A stretch of 64,000 nucleotides of DNA from Mesolinea sp040772305 (GCA_040772305.1 JAXGYK010000001.1:930001-994000), one strand, 5' to 3'. Numbered from the stretch's first letter, positions 39,034-48,545 are shown. Notes: generated from the letters alone by a model not told the origin. A program made the numbers and translations.

Positions 39034-39344
39034 GAGGGAGTTAAGCGAACTAACCATTGCCTTCCATTCCGGCTTGTGCGGCCCTGAGCCTGGGGAGCGC
39101 CCGGCTGCGCAGCCGGGGTTGGAGGACCTTTGGAGGGGATAAGCCTGATAAAGTCCGACCCCATCGCGGGCGGGACGAATTGAACCCCACACAGATCAAA
39201 AATAGAATATAATCTGAAAGAATACGATACGTTTATTCTTTACCGGGAGCCTGATTCGTGAAATCCAGGCCAAACAGAATATTTTGCTTGCAAGACTGTC
39301 CAACTTAAAAATTAGAAACTTTGAGGGAAGCGGGGAGGCTTTTT
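39034..39344. other. Intergenic region with a GC-rich palindrome
   Basis: About 310 bp. A perfect palindrome CCCGGCTGCGCAGCCGGG lies at 39100-39117 without a T-run; it may be a terminator of the LRR genes or a protein-binding site. GGGGAGG at 39332 is the ribosome binding site of the next gene. No gene seen. Confidence 0.45.
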
Positions 39345-40412
39345 ATGGGCAAAACAGGTCGAATTGTTCTTCTTACTTTCGTTATTGTAATCATTTCCAT
39401 CGCTTGTTCATTTACTCCCGTAGTTAATACCAGGAGCGCTGAACTGACCCAGACGGCAGTTTACGAGACTGCTGTGGAGGTCGTAAAACAAACACAGGCA
39501 GCAGCAACGCCAGGCGAGGCAGCTCCCAGCCCCACAATGGCAGCGACTCTTGAACCCACGCCTGTACCTCCAACGGCAACATCCAGCCCTACTGCCCTGC
39601 CTACAGCAACAGATATACCAACGGCCATACCAACGGCCATACCAACGGTGAGCATTCCTTGTAATAAAGCCAGTTTTGTCAAGGACGTTACCGTTCCGGA
39701 TGGCACAGAAATGAAACCGGGGGAATCTTTCGTTAAAACCTGGCGGATCACCAACTCTGGAAGCTGCACCTGGACCCCGGCTTATCAACTGGTTTTTTCC
39801 AGCGGGGAAAGAATGTCGGCACCCGGGAGTGTAAACCTTTCCGGGAATGTGTCCCCTAGTTCTACAGTGGATATCTCGGTGCAATTAGTCAGCCCGGCCA
39901 GCGATGGCTCCTATACAGCGTATTTTATGCTCAAGGCTCCGGACGGAACGATATTTGGAATGGGTAACAGCAACACGTCCCTCAGCGCGGTGATCAAGGT
40001 GAAAAAATCAGCTGCCCTGCCTTTTCCGATCTTTACTGCCATAATCCCCCCTTCCCTTCCCACAAAAACTCCGCTACCTCCGCTGCCCGAAAAAGCCTGT
40101 GATGTGCATTACAACTGGGTTGATAATATGTGGGTTGACGGTCGTTTTGACGCGATAGTAAACCTGGTTAACAAGGGCTCAAGAACCTGGGGTTCCGACT
40201 TTGTTCTGGCGCCAGTGGTTGGCGAGGAATATTTTGAAGGTTATTTCTATTCCATACCGCGTGTTACAAAGACAGGTGAAGAGTTCTTCTTCAGCGCGGA
40301 AGGATATGATTCTGATAAAGGAAAGTATCCCTTTACGATCGTTTGGGAACTGATGGACCCAAATGCGGGTTGGGAAACTTATTGCACCTTTGAAACAAAT
40401 TACGTACCCTAG
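39345..40412 (+). CDS. Lipoprotein with NBR1-type Ig-like domain
   Basis: 355 residues. Lipoprotein signal with lipobox ISIAC, then a Thr/Pro/Ala-rich linker (residues about 55-105, PTATSSPTALPTATDIPT), then a domain resembling the NBR1 central 'four-tryptophan' Ig-like fold: FVKDVTVPDGTEMKPGESFVKTW, ITNSGSCTWTPAYQLVF, DGSYTAYFMLKAPDGTIFG. A second beta domain follows after a Pro-rich linker (NYVP end). Such domains occur in many Chloroflexota exoproteins and bind proteins or glycans. Start moved to ATG 39345 because of the ribosome binding site and signal peptide. Confidence 0.78.
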   Translation: MGKTGRIVLLTFVIVIISIACSFTPVVNTRSAELTQTAVYETAVEVVKQTQAAATPGEAAPSPTMAATLEPTPVPPTATSSPTALPTATDIPTAIPTAIPTVSIPCNKASFVKDVTVPDGTEMKPGESFVKTWRITNSGSCTWTPAYQLVFSSGERMSAPGSVNLSGNVSPSSTVDISVQLVSPASDGSYTAYFMLKAPDGTIFGMGNSNTSLSAVIKVKKSAALPFPIFTAIIPPSLPTKTPLPPLPEKACDVHYNWVDNMWVDGRFDAIVNLVNKGSRTWGSDFVLAPVVGEEYFEGYFYSIPRVTKTGEEFFFSAEGYDSDKGKYPFTIVWELMDPNAGWETYCTFETNYVP

Positions 40413-40483
40413 CTTTGAGCAGATTGCCATACAAAGCTCATCGCTCCCGACCTAAGCTTATTGGATAAAACCCTTGCTTCTCC

Positions 40484-40510
40484 ACTGAGCTGGCTAAAAG
40501 CCAGCTCAGT
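40484..40510 (+). terminator. Terminator of the NBR1-domain lipoprotein gene
   Basis: Perfect 12-bp stem ACTGAGCTGGCT / AGCCAGCTCAGT with a 3-nt loop, followed by CTTTTCC. Confidence 0.85.
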
Positions 40511-40754
40511 CTTTTCCATGCCCAGGCAGGAGATGCGCGCTGGGTCTTGCGTTGAATACGCTGCGCATCCGTCCTGATGCTCTGATACGTCTTGGGGGGA
40601 AATAGTTCTGGCCGCTTTTCTTAAAATATCTCTTCATTTTTCAGGCTTTTCACGTCCCATTTCAGATTTAAATTTTCTAAGAACACTTCCCTTCCGCTTG
40701 CGAGGGAAAGGACTTTTACTCGCGCCAATTCAAAATTTGATACGCCAAAAGGTG
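40511..40754. other. Upstream region of the Fic gene
   Basis: No gene. Contains repeated CGCCA-type half-sites (CTCGCGCCAAT near 40718, TACGCCAAAA at 40741) resembling those in the palindrome just downstream. Confidence 0.4.
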
Positions 40755-40784
40755 AATATTGGCGAGATTATTCTCGCCAATATT
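40755..40784 (+). promoter_or_regulatory. Perfect palindrome upstream of the Fic gene (operator candidate)
   Basis: AATATTGGCGAG and its exact complement CTCGCCAATATT separated by six bases. It lies about 20 bp ahead of TATAAT at 40807-40812, thus near or upstream of the expected -35. The related half-site TACGCCACAT follows at 40792. The winged-helix end of the Fic protein is a plausible reader. Confidence 0.65.
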
Positions 40785-40838
40785 AATTTATCTACGCCAC
40801 ATGAGATATAATGGCTATGAAAAACAGGAGGCGATGTT

Positions 40839-41882
40839 TTGAGAAAGTTCAATTATTTAAAACTGATGAACCTGTCTTTGCCGGTGAGCATATACCATAC
40901 GATAGCACAAATTCACGAATATAAAGGCAAACAAGAGCTTTATGTGGCAAATTATCCGGATGTCTTAAAGAAGATGATCGATATCGCAAAAGTGCAAAGT
41001 ACGAAGTATTCTAATGCTATCGAGGGAATTTATACCAACGATACAAGACTTGCAGAGTTGATGAATAAGAAATCTGAGCCTCGAAACAGAAACGAGGAAG
41101 AGATTGCTGGCTACAGACATGTGCTTGATATGGTGCACGAAAATTATCCTTATATCGAATTCAGCAAAAATGATATTCTAACTCTGCATAATCAACTCTA
41201 TTCTTATTCCCATGTGAACCATAAGGGTAAGTTCAAGACGATGGATAATGCCATTGTTGAAGTCGACAGCATGGGCAGCAAAAAAGTGAGATTCAAGCCG
41301 GTAAGCAGTTTTGAAACGGAAAAGTATTTCGATGCAATGATAGCAGCTTACAGGGAAGCCGTTGAAGCAAAGATACCACCGCTTATTTTGATACCTGCCC
41401 TTATCCACGATTTTTTGTGCATCCATCCATTTGACGATGGTAACGGGAGAATGAGCAGAATATTGACACTTCTTCTCTTATATCAATCCGATTATTTTGT
41501 CGGAAGATATATAAGCATCGAGATGCTGATCGAGGAAAGTAAAGATTCTTACTATGATGAGCTTCAAAACTCAAGCGAAAAATGGCACACAGGCGAGAAT
41601 GACGAATTGCCGTTTATTAAATACATCTTGGGTATTATCCTGAAAGCGTATAAAGAGTGTGACGATCGATTTAAGCTGATCGGAGAAAAGGAATTATCAT
41701 CACCGGAAAGAGTGCTGGCGCTTGTTCAAAAATCGCTGGAGCCGCTTTCTAAGCGAGATCTTGTCATGCTTTGTCCGGACATATCTCAAAGAACAATAGA
41801 AAGAGCCTTAAAAGAATTACAGGAGAACGAAAAAATAAGACAAGTAGGCAGCGGACGTTCAACAAGATATGTCAAGGTTTGA
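40839..41882 (+). CDS. Fic-domain protein with N-terminal inhibitory helix and C-terminal winged helix
   Basis: 347 residues. The catalytic Fic motif HPFDDGNGRMSR is complete at residues 196-207, so it should transfer AMP (or another nucleotide part) to a hydroxyl of a target protein. An inhibitory (S/T)xxxE(G/N) motif is present at residues 58-63 (SNAIEG), where the Glu would block ATP gamma-phosphate, the class II arrangement. The last ~60 residues form a winged helix-turn-helix (LSKRDLVMLCPDISQRTIERALKEL). TTG start after AGGAGG; ATG at 40834 runs into a stop. Confidence 0.9.
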   Translation: MRKFNYLKLMNLSLPVSIYHTIAQIHEYKGKQELYVANYPDVLKKMIDIAKVQSTKYSNAIEGIYTNDTRLAELMNKKSEPRNRNEEEIAGYRHVLDMVHENYPYIEFSKNDILTLHNQLYSYSHVNHKGKFKTMDNAIVEVDSMGSKKVRFKPVSSFETEKYFDAMIAAYREAVEAKIPPLILIPALIHDFLCIHPFDDGNGRMSRILTLLLLYQSDYFVGRYISIEMLIEESKDSYYDELQNSSEKWHTGENDELPFIKYILGIILKAYKECDDRFKLIGEKELSSPERVLALVQKSLEPLSKRDLVMLCPDISQRTIERALKELQENEKIRQVGSGRSTRYVKV

Positions 41883-42275
41883 GTCGGATTTTATGGATGC
41901 AAATTCACAGAATCTACGGCGGGTACTCTTTTGATTTGAGGAATACGCTGCCTATTGACTGCCACTAACTAAATAGTCAATTTTATCAGGTTTCTTGAAA
42001 AAATCCCGTATCACCGCTCGCACATATCACTGCTCGCACTAATACAAGCAAAGGGGATTCTTAAACCCAGCGGGGTTCTCATGGAAGCGCAGGATTGATG
42101 AGCGGGAGCGGCCTGCCCGGTTGGCTTTATCTGGTGGCAGCAAAATCGCCAGGCGCGAGCAAAGCAAATGGACCTGCAAGACGCAGTATGACAAAAGGCT
42201 TCCTAAAAGAAAGCCTTTTGCCAATGCTCAGCTTTAGCAGCTATGAGACGTTCAGACCATACCAGGCTTTGAGCG
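41883..42275. other. Convergent intergenic region
   Basis: About 390 bp between the Fic gene and the stop of a minus-strand exoprotein gene. No gene or RNA recognised. Confidence 0.4.
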
Positions 42276-43664
42276 CTATTTCCTGATTAGCGGCAGGTGC
42301 AGGTTCATGTTTATTTTCCCTTCAAATGCGCCGGCATCGCAAAGCCCGTCATTCCGCGGCTCGCCGCGTTGGTCTGTTACCAGCGGAGGGTCTTCAAATG
42401 GCGAGTAAGGGTTGTGTGCCCTGCAGATCTCGGGAATACGGTTAATAGCCGGGGAGCCTGGCAAAAGCGCGACACTGGGTGTAGGACCGCCATAATCTGC
42501 CAGCGGAGCGAGCATTGTCTCTGCGCGGGTCAAAACAAGGTCATGCAAAGCTTCATTGTGGTTGCAGCTATTGTCGCCGAAAATATTCCCGCCCTCCGAG
42601 AAGATTTTTTCCAGGTTATCTGCCTTGCAATTCTTGTAGCTGTTTTCCAAGGTATCGAGCCCGTTCGTTAATATGCTGTTCCTGATATTGAGAGTATTGC
42701 TGGTACCTCTAATTTCTACGTTTCCCCAGGGGCTGGCAGATATCAGGGTGGAATTTTGAATCCAGACAGTCCCGTCGAACTCAATGTTACTGAACCGGTG
42801 ACCAAGCGTATCATTTTCAGCCATGCTAGAATTGGTCAGATAGAGAGAGCCCTTTCCTGCGATCGCGGTGGTTTGGCTGAGGTTGTGATGAATGGCGCTT
42901 CGTTCAATTGAGAAGTCGCGATTACCTACAGCATCCCAAAAATAAATTGCGGAGCCGAAATCAGCGCTATTGTGATCCAGTTCAACATTAAAGAGGCTCA
43001 GGTTCGCGTTTTCGCTAAGGATAGCCCCGCCACTCGAGAATGTACAGTCAGGATCGCTGGTGCAGTGGGTTTCATTATATGTGAGCCGAACATTCTGCAG
43101 ATTCAATAGTGCTTGCGCTCTCAGCGCGATTCCACCCCCGCTGGCAGCCGCATCCGAATCAGCCTCTAACCAGCCATTTTTGATGACCAGGTTTCGGAGG
43201 GTGAGCTTGCGCCTTTCACCAAGCTCCAGCACGCGGTCGATATAATTGGCATCAATGATTGAAGGGTTGCCGGGGCCGCCAGTGCCCTCAATCAGCACCT
43301 CATTCGGAGTTGTCAGCTCATCAACACCGGGCAGATCCAGGTCGCCATAATGGACCTCGCTGCTGCCAGCAAAAGGCGGAGTTTTTAGACTGAGTGTGTA
43401 AACCCCGGGTGGCAGTTTGATGTGCACGAAGGCCGGCGTGCCGTCATAGATAATACCCGCTTCGGTGACCGCCGCGCGCAGCGAACATTTGCCGGATAAG
43501 CTGGCACAGCTTCTATCTTGCACATTGTCGTAAAGATCCTCAAAAGTGTCCACCTTAAAAGTGCGCGTTGGCAGACCTTGTGCCTGTGCTGTGTGGGGGA
43601 CAAGACTGAAGGCAAGGCAGATGAGCAAGAGGGCTATCAGTCTCAGAGATTGTTTCCTGGTCAT
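42276..43664 (-). CDS. Exported right-handed beta-helix protein 1 (CSLRAA / choice-of-anchor Q type)
   Basis: 462 residues. Signal peptide LRLIALLLICLAFSLVPHTAQA; then the CSLRAAVTEAG motif that opens many bacterial polymorphic beta-helix exoproteins; a pectate-lyase-like series of short strands (NPSIIDANYIDRVLEL, KLTLRNLVIKNGWL, NVRLTYNETHC, LSLFNVELDHNSADFGSAIYF); and the region PLADYGGPTPSVALLPGSPAIN typical of choice-of-anchor Q proteins. It ends LHLPLIRK. Probably a surface adhesin or polysaccharide-binding protein; no catalytic residues are evident. Confidence 0.82.
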   Translation of the reverse strand: MTRKQSLRLIALLLICLAFSLVPHTAQAQGLPTRTFKVDTFEDLYDNVQDRSCASLSGKCSLRAAVTEAGIIYDGTPAFVHIKLPPGVYTLSLKTPPFAGSSEVHYGDLDLPGVDELTTPNEVLIEGTGGPGNPSIIDANYIDRVLELGERRKLTLRNLVIKNGWLEADSDAAASGGGIALRAQALLNLQNVRLTYNETHCTSDPDCTFSSGGAILSENANLSLFNVELDHNSADFGSAIYFWDAVGNRDFSIERSAIHHNLSQTTAIAGKGSLYLTNSSMAENDTLGHRFSNIEFDGTVWIQNSTLISASPWGNVEIRGTSNTLNIRNSILTNGLDTLENSYKNCKADNLEKIFSEGGNIFGDNSCNHNEALHDLVLTRAETMLAPLADYGGPTPSVALLPGSPAINRIPEICRAHNPYSPFEDPPLVTDQRGEPRNDGLCDAGAFEGKINMNLHLPLIRK

Positions 43665-43723
43665 GTCATCAGGCTCCTTTCAGCAGCTCATCTAATTTTT
43701 GAACCGGCGCCAGGCCCCGGGTG

Positions 43724-45142
43724 CTATTTCCTGATTAGCGGCAGATGCAGGTTGAAGTTTATTATTCCTTCAAACGCGCCGGGATCGCAGCGTCCGTCAT
43801 TACGCGGCTCGCCGCGCTGATCAGTATAAAGAGGGCGGTCTATTTCCTCGCCTAAAAGCCAGGTCGTTATCATGCATTTCCCGGGAAAATGGTCAATAAC
43901 CGGGGAGCCTGGCAAAAGCCCGATGGTTGGACTTGGCCCGCTATAATTAGCCAGCGGGCCAAGCCTGGCCTGCGGATAGCTTAAAACAGCGTCGTGCAAA
44001 GCTGGGACAGGGTTGCAGCTATCGTCGCTGAAAATATTGCCGCCCCTCGATACAATATCGTCTAAGCAATTGCAATTCCTGTAACTGTCTGGCGGGGGGT
44101 CAAGCGAGCTCATCAAAATGCTGTTCCTGATATTGAGTAGATTCCCTACACCTGAAACTGCCACGTTACTCGAGGGGCTGGCAGAAATCAGGGTGGAGTT
44201 TTGAATCCAGACAGTCCCTGCGAAATTGATGTTATCAGCCATGGCAAAACTTAATGATTGGTTTGCAGCCATGGTTGAATTGCTCATCAAAAGGGAATCG
44301 CCACGCCCATTGATAGCGCTTTTTTGGCTGGAGTTGTGATGAATGGCACTTCGATTAATAGAGATTTGATACTCGTTAGCACTGAGGGTACTATCCCAGA
44401 AGAAAATTGCAGAGCCATAATCAGCACTATTGTGATCCAGCTCAACATTGAGGAGGCTCAGGTTTGCGTTTTCGCTGTAGATAGCCCCGCCGCTCGTGTC
44501 GGTACAGACGGACCCGCTATTGCAGCGGACGGTATGATTGGTGAGGCGAACATTTTCCAGGCTCAAAAATGAACCTTCTCGCACTATTATTCCGCCGCCA
44601 AGTGCGGCATCATTATCATCCGCATTGATCAGGCCGTTTTTGATGATCAGGTTTTTGAGGGTGAGCGTGCGCCCTCTTCCAATTTCCAGGGCGCGGTCAA
44701 TAAAATTGGCGTCAATAATCGAAGGGTTGCCGGGGCCGCCAGTGCCCTCAATCAGCACCTCATGTGGTGTTTTCCCGGGTTCAATCTCGGGCAGGTCCAG
44801 GTCGCCATAATAGAGGTCTTCAACGCTTGGGGTATCCAGAGTAAGTTTGTAGACCCCGGGCGGCAGTTTGATGTGAGCTAAGGCTGGAGTATGGTCCGTA
44901 GGATAGGTGTAACCAGCTTCGGTAAGGGCCGCGCGCAGCGAACAGGGGCCAAAATCAGTTGGCCCTGGGCCAATCCAGCCGGCACAGTCGTCATTTGGCG
45001 CAGGGTCATAAAGGTCCTCAAAGGTGTTCACTTCATATGTCTTTATGTGCAGGCCTTGCGCCCGGGCTTTCTGCGGGGCAAGACTGAAGGCCAGGCAGAT
45101 GAGCAAGAGGGCGAAGAGCCTCAAAGTTTGTTTGCTGTTCAT
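43724..45142 (-). CDS. Exported right-handed beta-helix protein 2 (paralogue)
   Basis: 472 residues, tandem paralogue of the gene 59 bp downstream, with the same signal peptide pattern, CSLRAALTEAG, LKNLIIKNGLINAD, LSLLNVELDHNSADYGSAI, LGPLANYSGPSPTIGLLPGSPVID and the identical end NLHLPLIRK. The product is predicted secreted. A Cys-rich insert (CDP..ITTWLLGEEIDRP) near the end differs from the paralogue. Follows a hairpin separating it from the disrupted gene upstream. Confidence 0.82.
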   Translation of the reverse strand: MNSKQTLRLFALLLICLAFSLAPQKARAQGLHIKTYEVNTFEDLYDPAPNDDCAGWIGPGPTDFGPCSLRAALTEAGYTYPTDHTPALAHIKLPPGVYKLTLDTPSVEDLYYGDLDLPEIEPGKTPHEVLIEGTGGPGNPSIIDANFIDRALEIGRGRTLTLKNLIIKNGLINADDNDAALGGGIIVREGSFLSLENVRLTNHTVRCNSGSVCTDTSGGAIYSENANLSLLNVELDHNSADYGSAIFFWDSTLSANEYQISINRSAIHHNSSQKSAINGRGDSLLMSNSTMAANQSLSFAMADNINFAGTVWIQNSTLISASPSSNVAVSGVGNLLNIRNSILMSSLDPPPDSYRNCNCLDDIVSRGGNIFSDDSCNPVPALHDAVLSYPQARLGPLANYSGPSPTIGLLPGSPVIDHFPGKCMITTWLLGEEIDRPLYTDQRGEPRNDGRCDPGAFEGIINFNLHLPLIRK

Positions 45143-45180
45143 GAGGATCCTTTCGGCAGTTAAGAGCCCGGGAGGAAGCT

Positions 45181-45210
45181 CCTGACCCCAAAGCGGGCCT
45201 TGGGGTCAGG
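45181..45210 (-). terminator. Hairpin between the disrupted gene and beta-helix gene 2
   Basis: Perfect 11-bp stem CCTGACCCCAA / TTGGGGTCAGG with an 8-nt loop. There is no T-run on the minus strand, so it may be a weak terminator or mRNA-stability element. Confidence 0.55.
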
Positions 45211-45218
45211 TTTTGCAG

Positions 45219-45823
45219 TTATTTTCGTATCAGCGGCAGGCTCGTTTTATAGTCATCCTGCCTGAGGATTTCCAAGCCATAGCTACCAGACATGGGATAG
45301 TAGGGATTGAAGACAATGCTGGCCAGATTGCCGCTGCTGATGTTGAGGGCGGCAAATGCTCTTTGGTCTATCGTCTTATCATCATCCGACTGGAAAACAC
45401 GAATACATTTCCATCGATATAAAGGATAGTATGTGCCGCAGTTGCTATAAGTTTCCCCATAGGCAGGTGAAGGACGGGCAAGTTCCAGGTTGCCACCCGC
45501 TGTTAAAAAGGTGAATGCCGGATAGTAATTGGGGTCCATGGCCACCGAAATACCCTTGTATTGACGGGGGTCGAAGAGGCCGATGAATACTCCGCAATTG
45601 AATTTATCGTTGTAACAATTACCCGTACCCGTCTTTGGCATATAGGCATACCTGATCGTATCATTGGTAACATCCCGGTAGATCAGGTAAACGCCATTCT
45701 CCCTTTCCTGGCTGTTGTAACCGGGCGTGCCGGGCAGGTTGCCGCTCCAGGAAGCAACGCTTAATTCTCTAATATTAGGGTCATAATCATCTATTCTTAC
45801 ACAATAATAACCGTTGACAGCGC
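45219..45823 (-). pseudogene. Disrupted exoprotein gene, 3' fragment
   Basis: Encodes the C-terminal ~200 residues, from CAVNGYYCVRIDDYDPN to KTSLPLIRK. It contains the repeats TDDT-like YAYMPKTGTGNC and TYYPLYRWKC. No start codon of its own with a ribosome binding site, so it is probably silent unless transcription starts inside IS-B. Confidence 0.8.
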
Positions 45824-45849
45824 ATTTTGTCCATGTATCGCCTGGCTTC
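45824..45849 (+). repeat. 26-bp target duplication, left copy, IS-B
   Basis: ATTTTGTCCA ... CTGGCTTC, identical to 46916-46941. Confidence 0.92.
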
Positions 45850-46915
45850 TGTTGGTTTACGATACATCTTGGACAGTGAAGTAAAAGAATAATGCAGGAA
45901 GTGGTATCACTGATATTGTTATTGCGCTGAACAAAAAACAATATGGAGGAACCACAACCTGCAATGGATAAGATAACACAGGAGATGAAATACCGGTACT
46001 CTTTGGTGAACTACGCTCTCAAATATGGGGTAAGCAAAGCAAGCAGAAGATACAACCGGGCGCGAAGTTATATTTACTATTGGCTCAAGCGGTTTGATGG
46101 AGCAATAGGCTCTTTAGCGGCCAAATCGCGCAGGCCTCATCACCATCCCAATCAACATACCCAGGATGAGATTGCCCTAATCATTCGCTACCGCAGGCGG
46201 AATGCGGAGCTGGGATTGTTGGAGTTTTGGTTCAAACTGAGGGAAGTGGGATACACCCGTCATTACGTCAGTTTATATCGCGTGGAACAAAGGGAAGGGT
46301 TAGAGCGGTCCAGGAAACCCAGGCAGAAAGGGCCTCCTCCCAAACCTTATGAGGCGATGCTGTATCCCGGCCAGCGGGTACAAATTGACGTCAAACATGT
46401 TCCCAGAGAGTGTATCCAAGATAAAACATGGGGAAAGTATTATCAATATACGGCCATTGATGAATACAGCCGCCTGAGATACTTGGCCGCTTACCAGCAG
46501 GCGGACACCTTCTCCTCAGCTGATTTCATCAGCAAGGCCGTCCGTTGGTTTTCCTCCCACGGTATTCGTATTGACTGTGTCCAGACGGACAATGGCCCGG
46601 AGTTCACCAGCCACTACAGCAAGAGGGAAGGCAACGACAGACCTAACCTCTTCCAGAGATACCTTAGCGAGCATGCCATCAAATACAAGCGGATCAAGCC
46701 CTATACGCCGCGGCATAACGGCAAGGTGGAAAGGAGCCACAGGGAAGATCAAAAACGTTTTTATGACCGTGCCAAGTTCTATTCATTTGAAGATTTTCAA
46801 ACACAATTGAGAAGACACAATCAGCGTACGAACAAGATCCCGATGCGACCGCTTAAGTTCCTGAGCCCTTTAGATTATTTGAAACTCACTGTCCAAAATG
46901 TTTGACAAACCAACA
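45850..46915 (+). mobile_element. IS-B, IS481-like insertion sequence (1066 bp)
   Basis: Ends TGTTGGTTTACGATACATC and, inverted, TGTTGGTTTGTCAAACATT, both continuing to TTGGACAG. A relative, not a copy, of IS-A/IS-C: same architecture, same transposase length, different sequence in many places. Inserted in the exoprotein gene with a perfect 26-bp duplication. Confidence 0.92.
45964..46905 (+). CDS. IS481-like transposase of IS-B
   Basis: 313 residues when started at ATG 45964, the position equivalent to the start in IS-A/IS-C (MDKITQ-). An upstream in-frame ATG at 45943 would add seven residues. HTH region GVSKASRRYNRARSYIYYWL; catalytic residues D in RVQIDVKHV, D in CVQTDNGPEF, E in NGKVERSHREDQ. 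Intact and probably functional. Confidence 0.92.
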   Translation: MDKITQEMKYRYSLVNYALKYGVSKASRRYNRARSYIYYWLKRFDGAIGSLAAKSRRPHHHPNQHTQDEIALIIRYRRRNAELGLLEFWFKLREVGYTRHYVSLYRVEQREGLERSRKPRQKGPPPKPYEAMLYPGQRVQIDVKHVPRECIQDKTWGKYYQYTAIDEYSRLRYLAAYQQADTFSSADFISKAVRWFSSHGIRIDCVQTDNGPEFTSHYSKREGNDRPNLFQRYLSEHAIKYKRIKPYTPRHNGKVERSHREDQKRFYDRAKFYSFEDFQTQLRRHNQRTNKIPMRPLKFLSPLDYLKLTVQNV

Positions 46916-46941
46916 ATTTTGTCCATGTATCGCCTGGCTTC
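46916..46941 (+). repeat. 26-bp target duplication, right copy, IS-B
   Basis: Identical to 45824-45849. Confidence 0.92.
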
Positions 46942-47428
46942 CAAGGTTTGTAAAACGCATATTTCAAACCGAAGGTTTCTGCATTGTAAAAGTAATGGAG
47001 TTCGCCATCAATCCAACCCATGCCAATGTTTGTGAAACTATCGGTACTGGCAATTGGTGCCTCATCAATTGTATCGCAGCTCCAGGTTTGCTCCGGCCCG
47101 CAATTGCCACCCTGACCTGACCCCACGTAGGTTGCTGTCCTTAAGTACCATTTGGCCCCGGAGGCTTCGAATGCGTCTCTGGTGCGATAAGCGATCACAG
47201 GCTGTTTGGTATTGGGATCGAATACCAATTTGGAATATTGGCCGGCAATCCCGCCACCTGATCCGCTTTGGACAGTTACTACAGTCCAAGCTCCCAGATG
47301 ACCGCCTAAATATCTGTAAAAAGCAGAAGCGTACAGCAACTTCCCATAATCCTGGTCCCAATAGGAGATCCCAATACGGACGCCTCTCTGGCCAAGGTAT
47401 GGGGAGGTGATCTCTACAGCAGCGATGG
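46916..47428 (-). pseudogene. Disrupted exoprotein gene, middle fragment
   Basis: Encodes SIAAVEITSPYLGQRGV through KPGDTWTK between the two insertions, without start or stop of its own. Contains GGNCGPEQTWSC, another copy of the Cys-bearing repeat. Confidence 0.8.
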
Positions 47429-47454
47429 AGTTGTAAAGGCCCACATTTTTGGTG
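47429..47454 (+). repeat. 26-bp target duplication, left copy, IS-C
   Basis: AGTTGTAAAG ... TTTTTGGTG, identical to 48520-48545. Confidence 0.92.
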
Positions 47455-48519
47455 TGTAGGATTACAGTACATATTGGACAGTGAGTGAGAAAGAATAGCA
47501 GGGAATGGAAGTATCCGTTATTGTTATTGCGCTGAAACAAAACAATGAGGAGAAACCATAACCTGCTATGGATAAGATAACACAAGATATGAAATACCGA
47601 CATTCAGTGGTCAAATATGCGCTCAATCAGGGGGTGAGCAAAGCCAGCAGAAAATATAACAAAAGCCGCAGCTATATCTATTTTTGGCTCAAGCGCTATG
47701 ATGGAGATATTCGTTCCCTGGCCTGTCGATCGAGAAGGCCAGAGCATCATCCCCGTCAACACAGCCAGGATGAGATCGCCTTGATCCGACGCTATCAGGA
47801 ACGGAATAAAGACCTGGGATTATATGAGCTTTGGTTCAAACTAAGAAAGCAAGGCTATCGCCGCCATTATGTCAGTCTGTACCGAGTGATGCAGCGGGAA
47901 GGATTGGTCAGGCAAAAGAAGCACACAAAGAAAAGATACCAGGCACAAGCCTATGAACAGATGCAATATCCCGGACAGAGGATCCAAGTCGACGTAAAAG
48001 TAGTCCCCAAAGCGTGTATCGTCGATAAAAAGTGGAAACAATATTATCAATACACCGCAATTGATGAATATAGTCGTTTGAGATATCTGGAAGGCTTTCA
48101 GACAGCAGACACATTCTCTTCAGCAATCTTTATTGAGCACGCCATTGCCTGGTTCAAGGGCAGAGGAATTGAGCTTGAATGTGTGCAAACGGATAATGGA
48201 GTTGAGTTCACTAAACGCTTTCTAAGGACCAAAAACGCGCATGATCTTAGCTTGTTTGAGATTGTGTTACGTGACAAAGGGATAAGACATAAGTTCATCA
48301 GACCCTATACTCCCAGACATAATGGGAAGGTAGAACGAAGCCATAAGGAGGATCAAAAACGTTTCTATAACAAGTCAAAGTTCTATTCATTTGAGGATTT
48401 CAAAAGACAACTGAGAAGACACAATCAGCGTTCTAACCATATACCGATGCGTCCATTGAAGTTCTTATCACCTGTTCAATTTTTATCTCAGACTGTCCAA
48501 TATGTTTGACAATCCTACA
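47455..48519 (+). mobile_element. IS-C, IS481-like insertion sequence (1065 bp)
   Basis: Second copy of IS-A in inverted orientation relative to it, with the same TGTAGGATT ends and identical transposase. Inserted in the same exoprotein gene as IS-B, 513 bp away, with its own perfect 26-bp duplication. Confidence 0.93.
47568..48509 (+). CDS. IS481-like transposase of IS-C
   Basis: 313 residues, identical to the IS-A transposase; catalytic residues D (QVDVK), D (QTDNGVEF), E (KVERSHKED). Start ATG after GAGGAG. It ends 10 bp inside the right terminal repeat, a compact arrangement. Confidence 0.93.
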   Translation: MDKITQDMKYRHSVVKYALNQGVSKASRKYNKSRSYIYFWLKRYDGDIRSLACRSRRPEHHPRQHSQDEIALIRRYQERNKDLGLYELWFKLRKQGYRRHYVSLYRVMQREGLVRQKKHTKKRYQAQAYEQMQYPGQRIQVDVKVVPKACIVDKKWKQYYQYTAIDEYSRLRYLEGFQTADTFSSAIFIEHAIAWFKGRGIELECVQTDNGVEFTKRFLRTKNAHDLSLFEIVLRDKGIRHKFIRPYTPRHNGKVERSHKEDQKRFYNKSKFYSFEDFKRQLRRHNQRSNHIPMRPLKFLSPVQFLSQTVQYV

Positions 48520-48545
48520 AGTTGTAAAGGCCCACATTTTTGGTG
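48520..48545 (+). repeat. 26-bp target duplication, right copy, IS-C
   Basis: Identical to 47429-47454. Confidence 0.92.

Noticed and set aside
44324..45163. Plus-strand frames opposite the beta-helix genes
   Set aside because: Antisense shadows; the minus-strand genes have signal peptides, CSLRAA motifs and the common tail.
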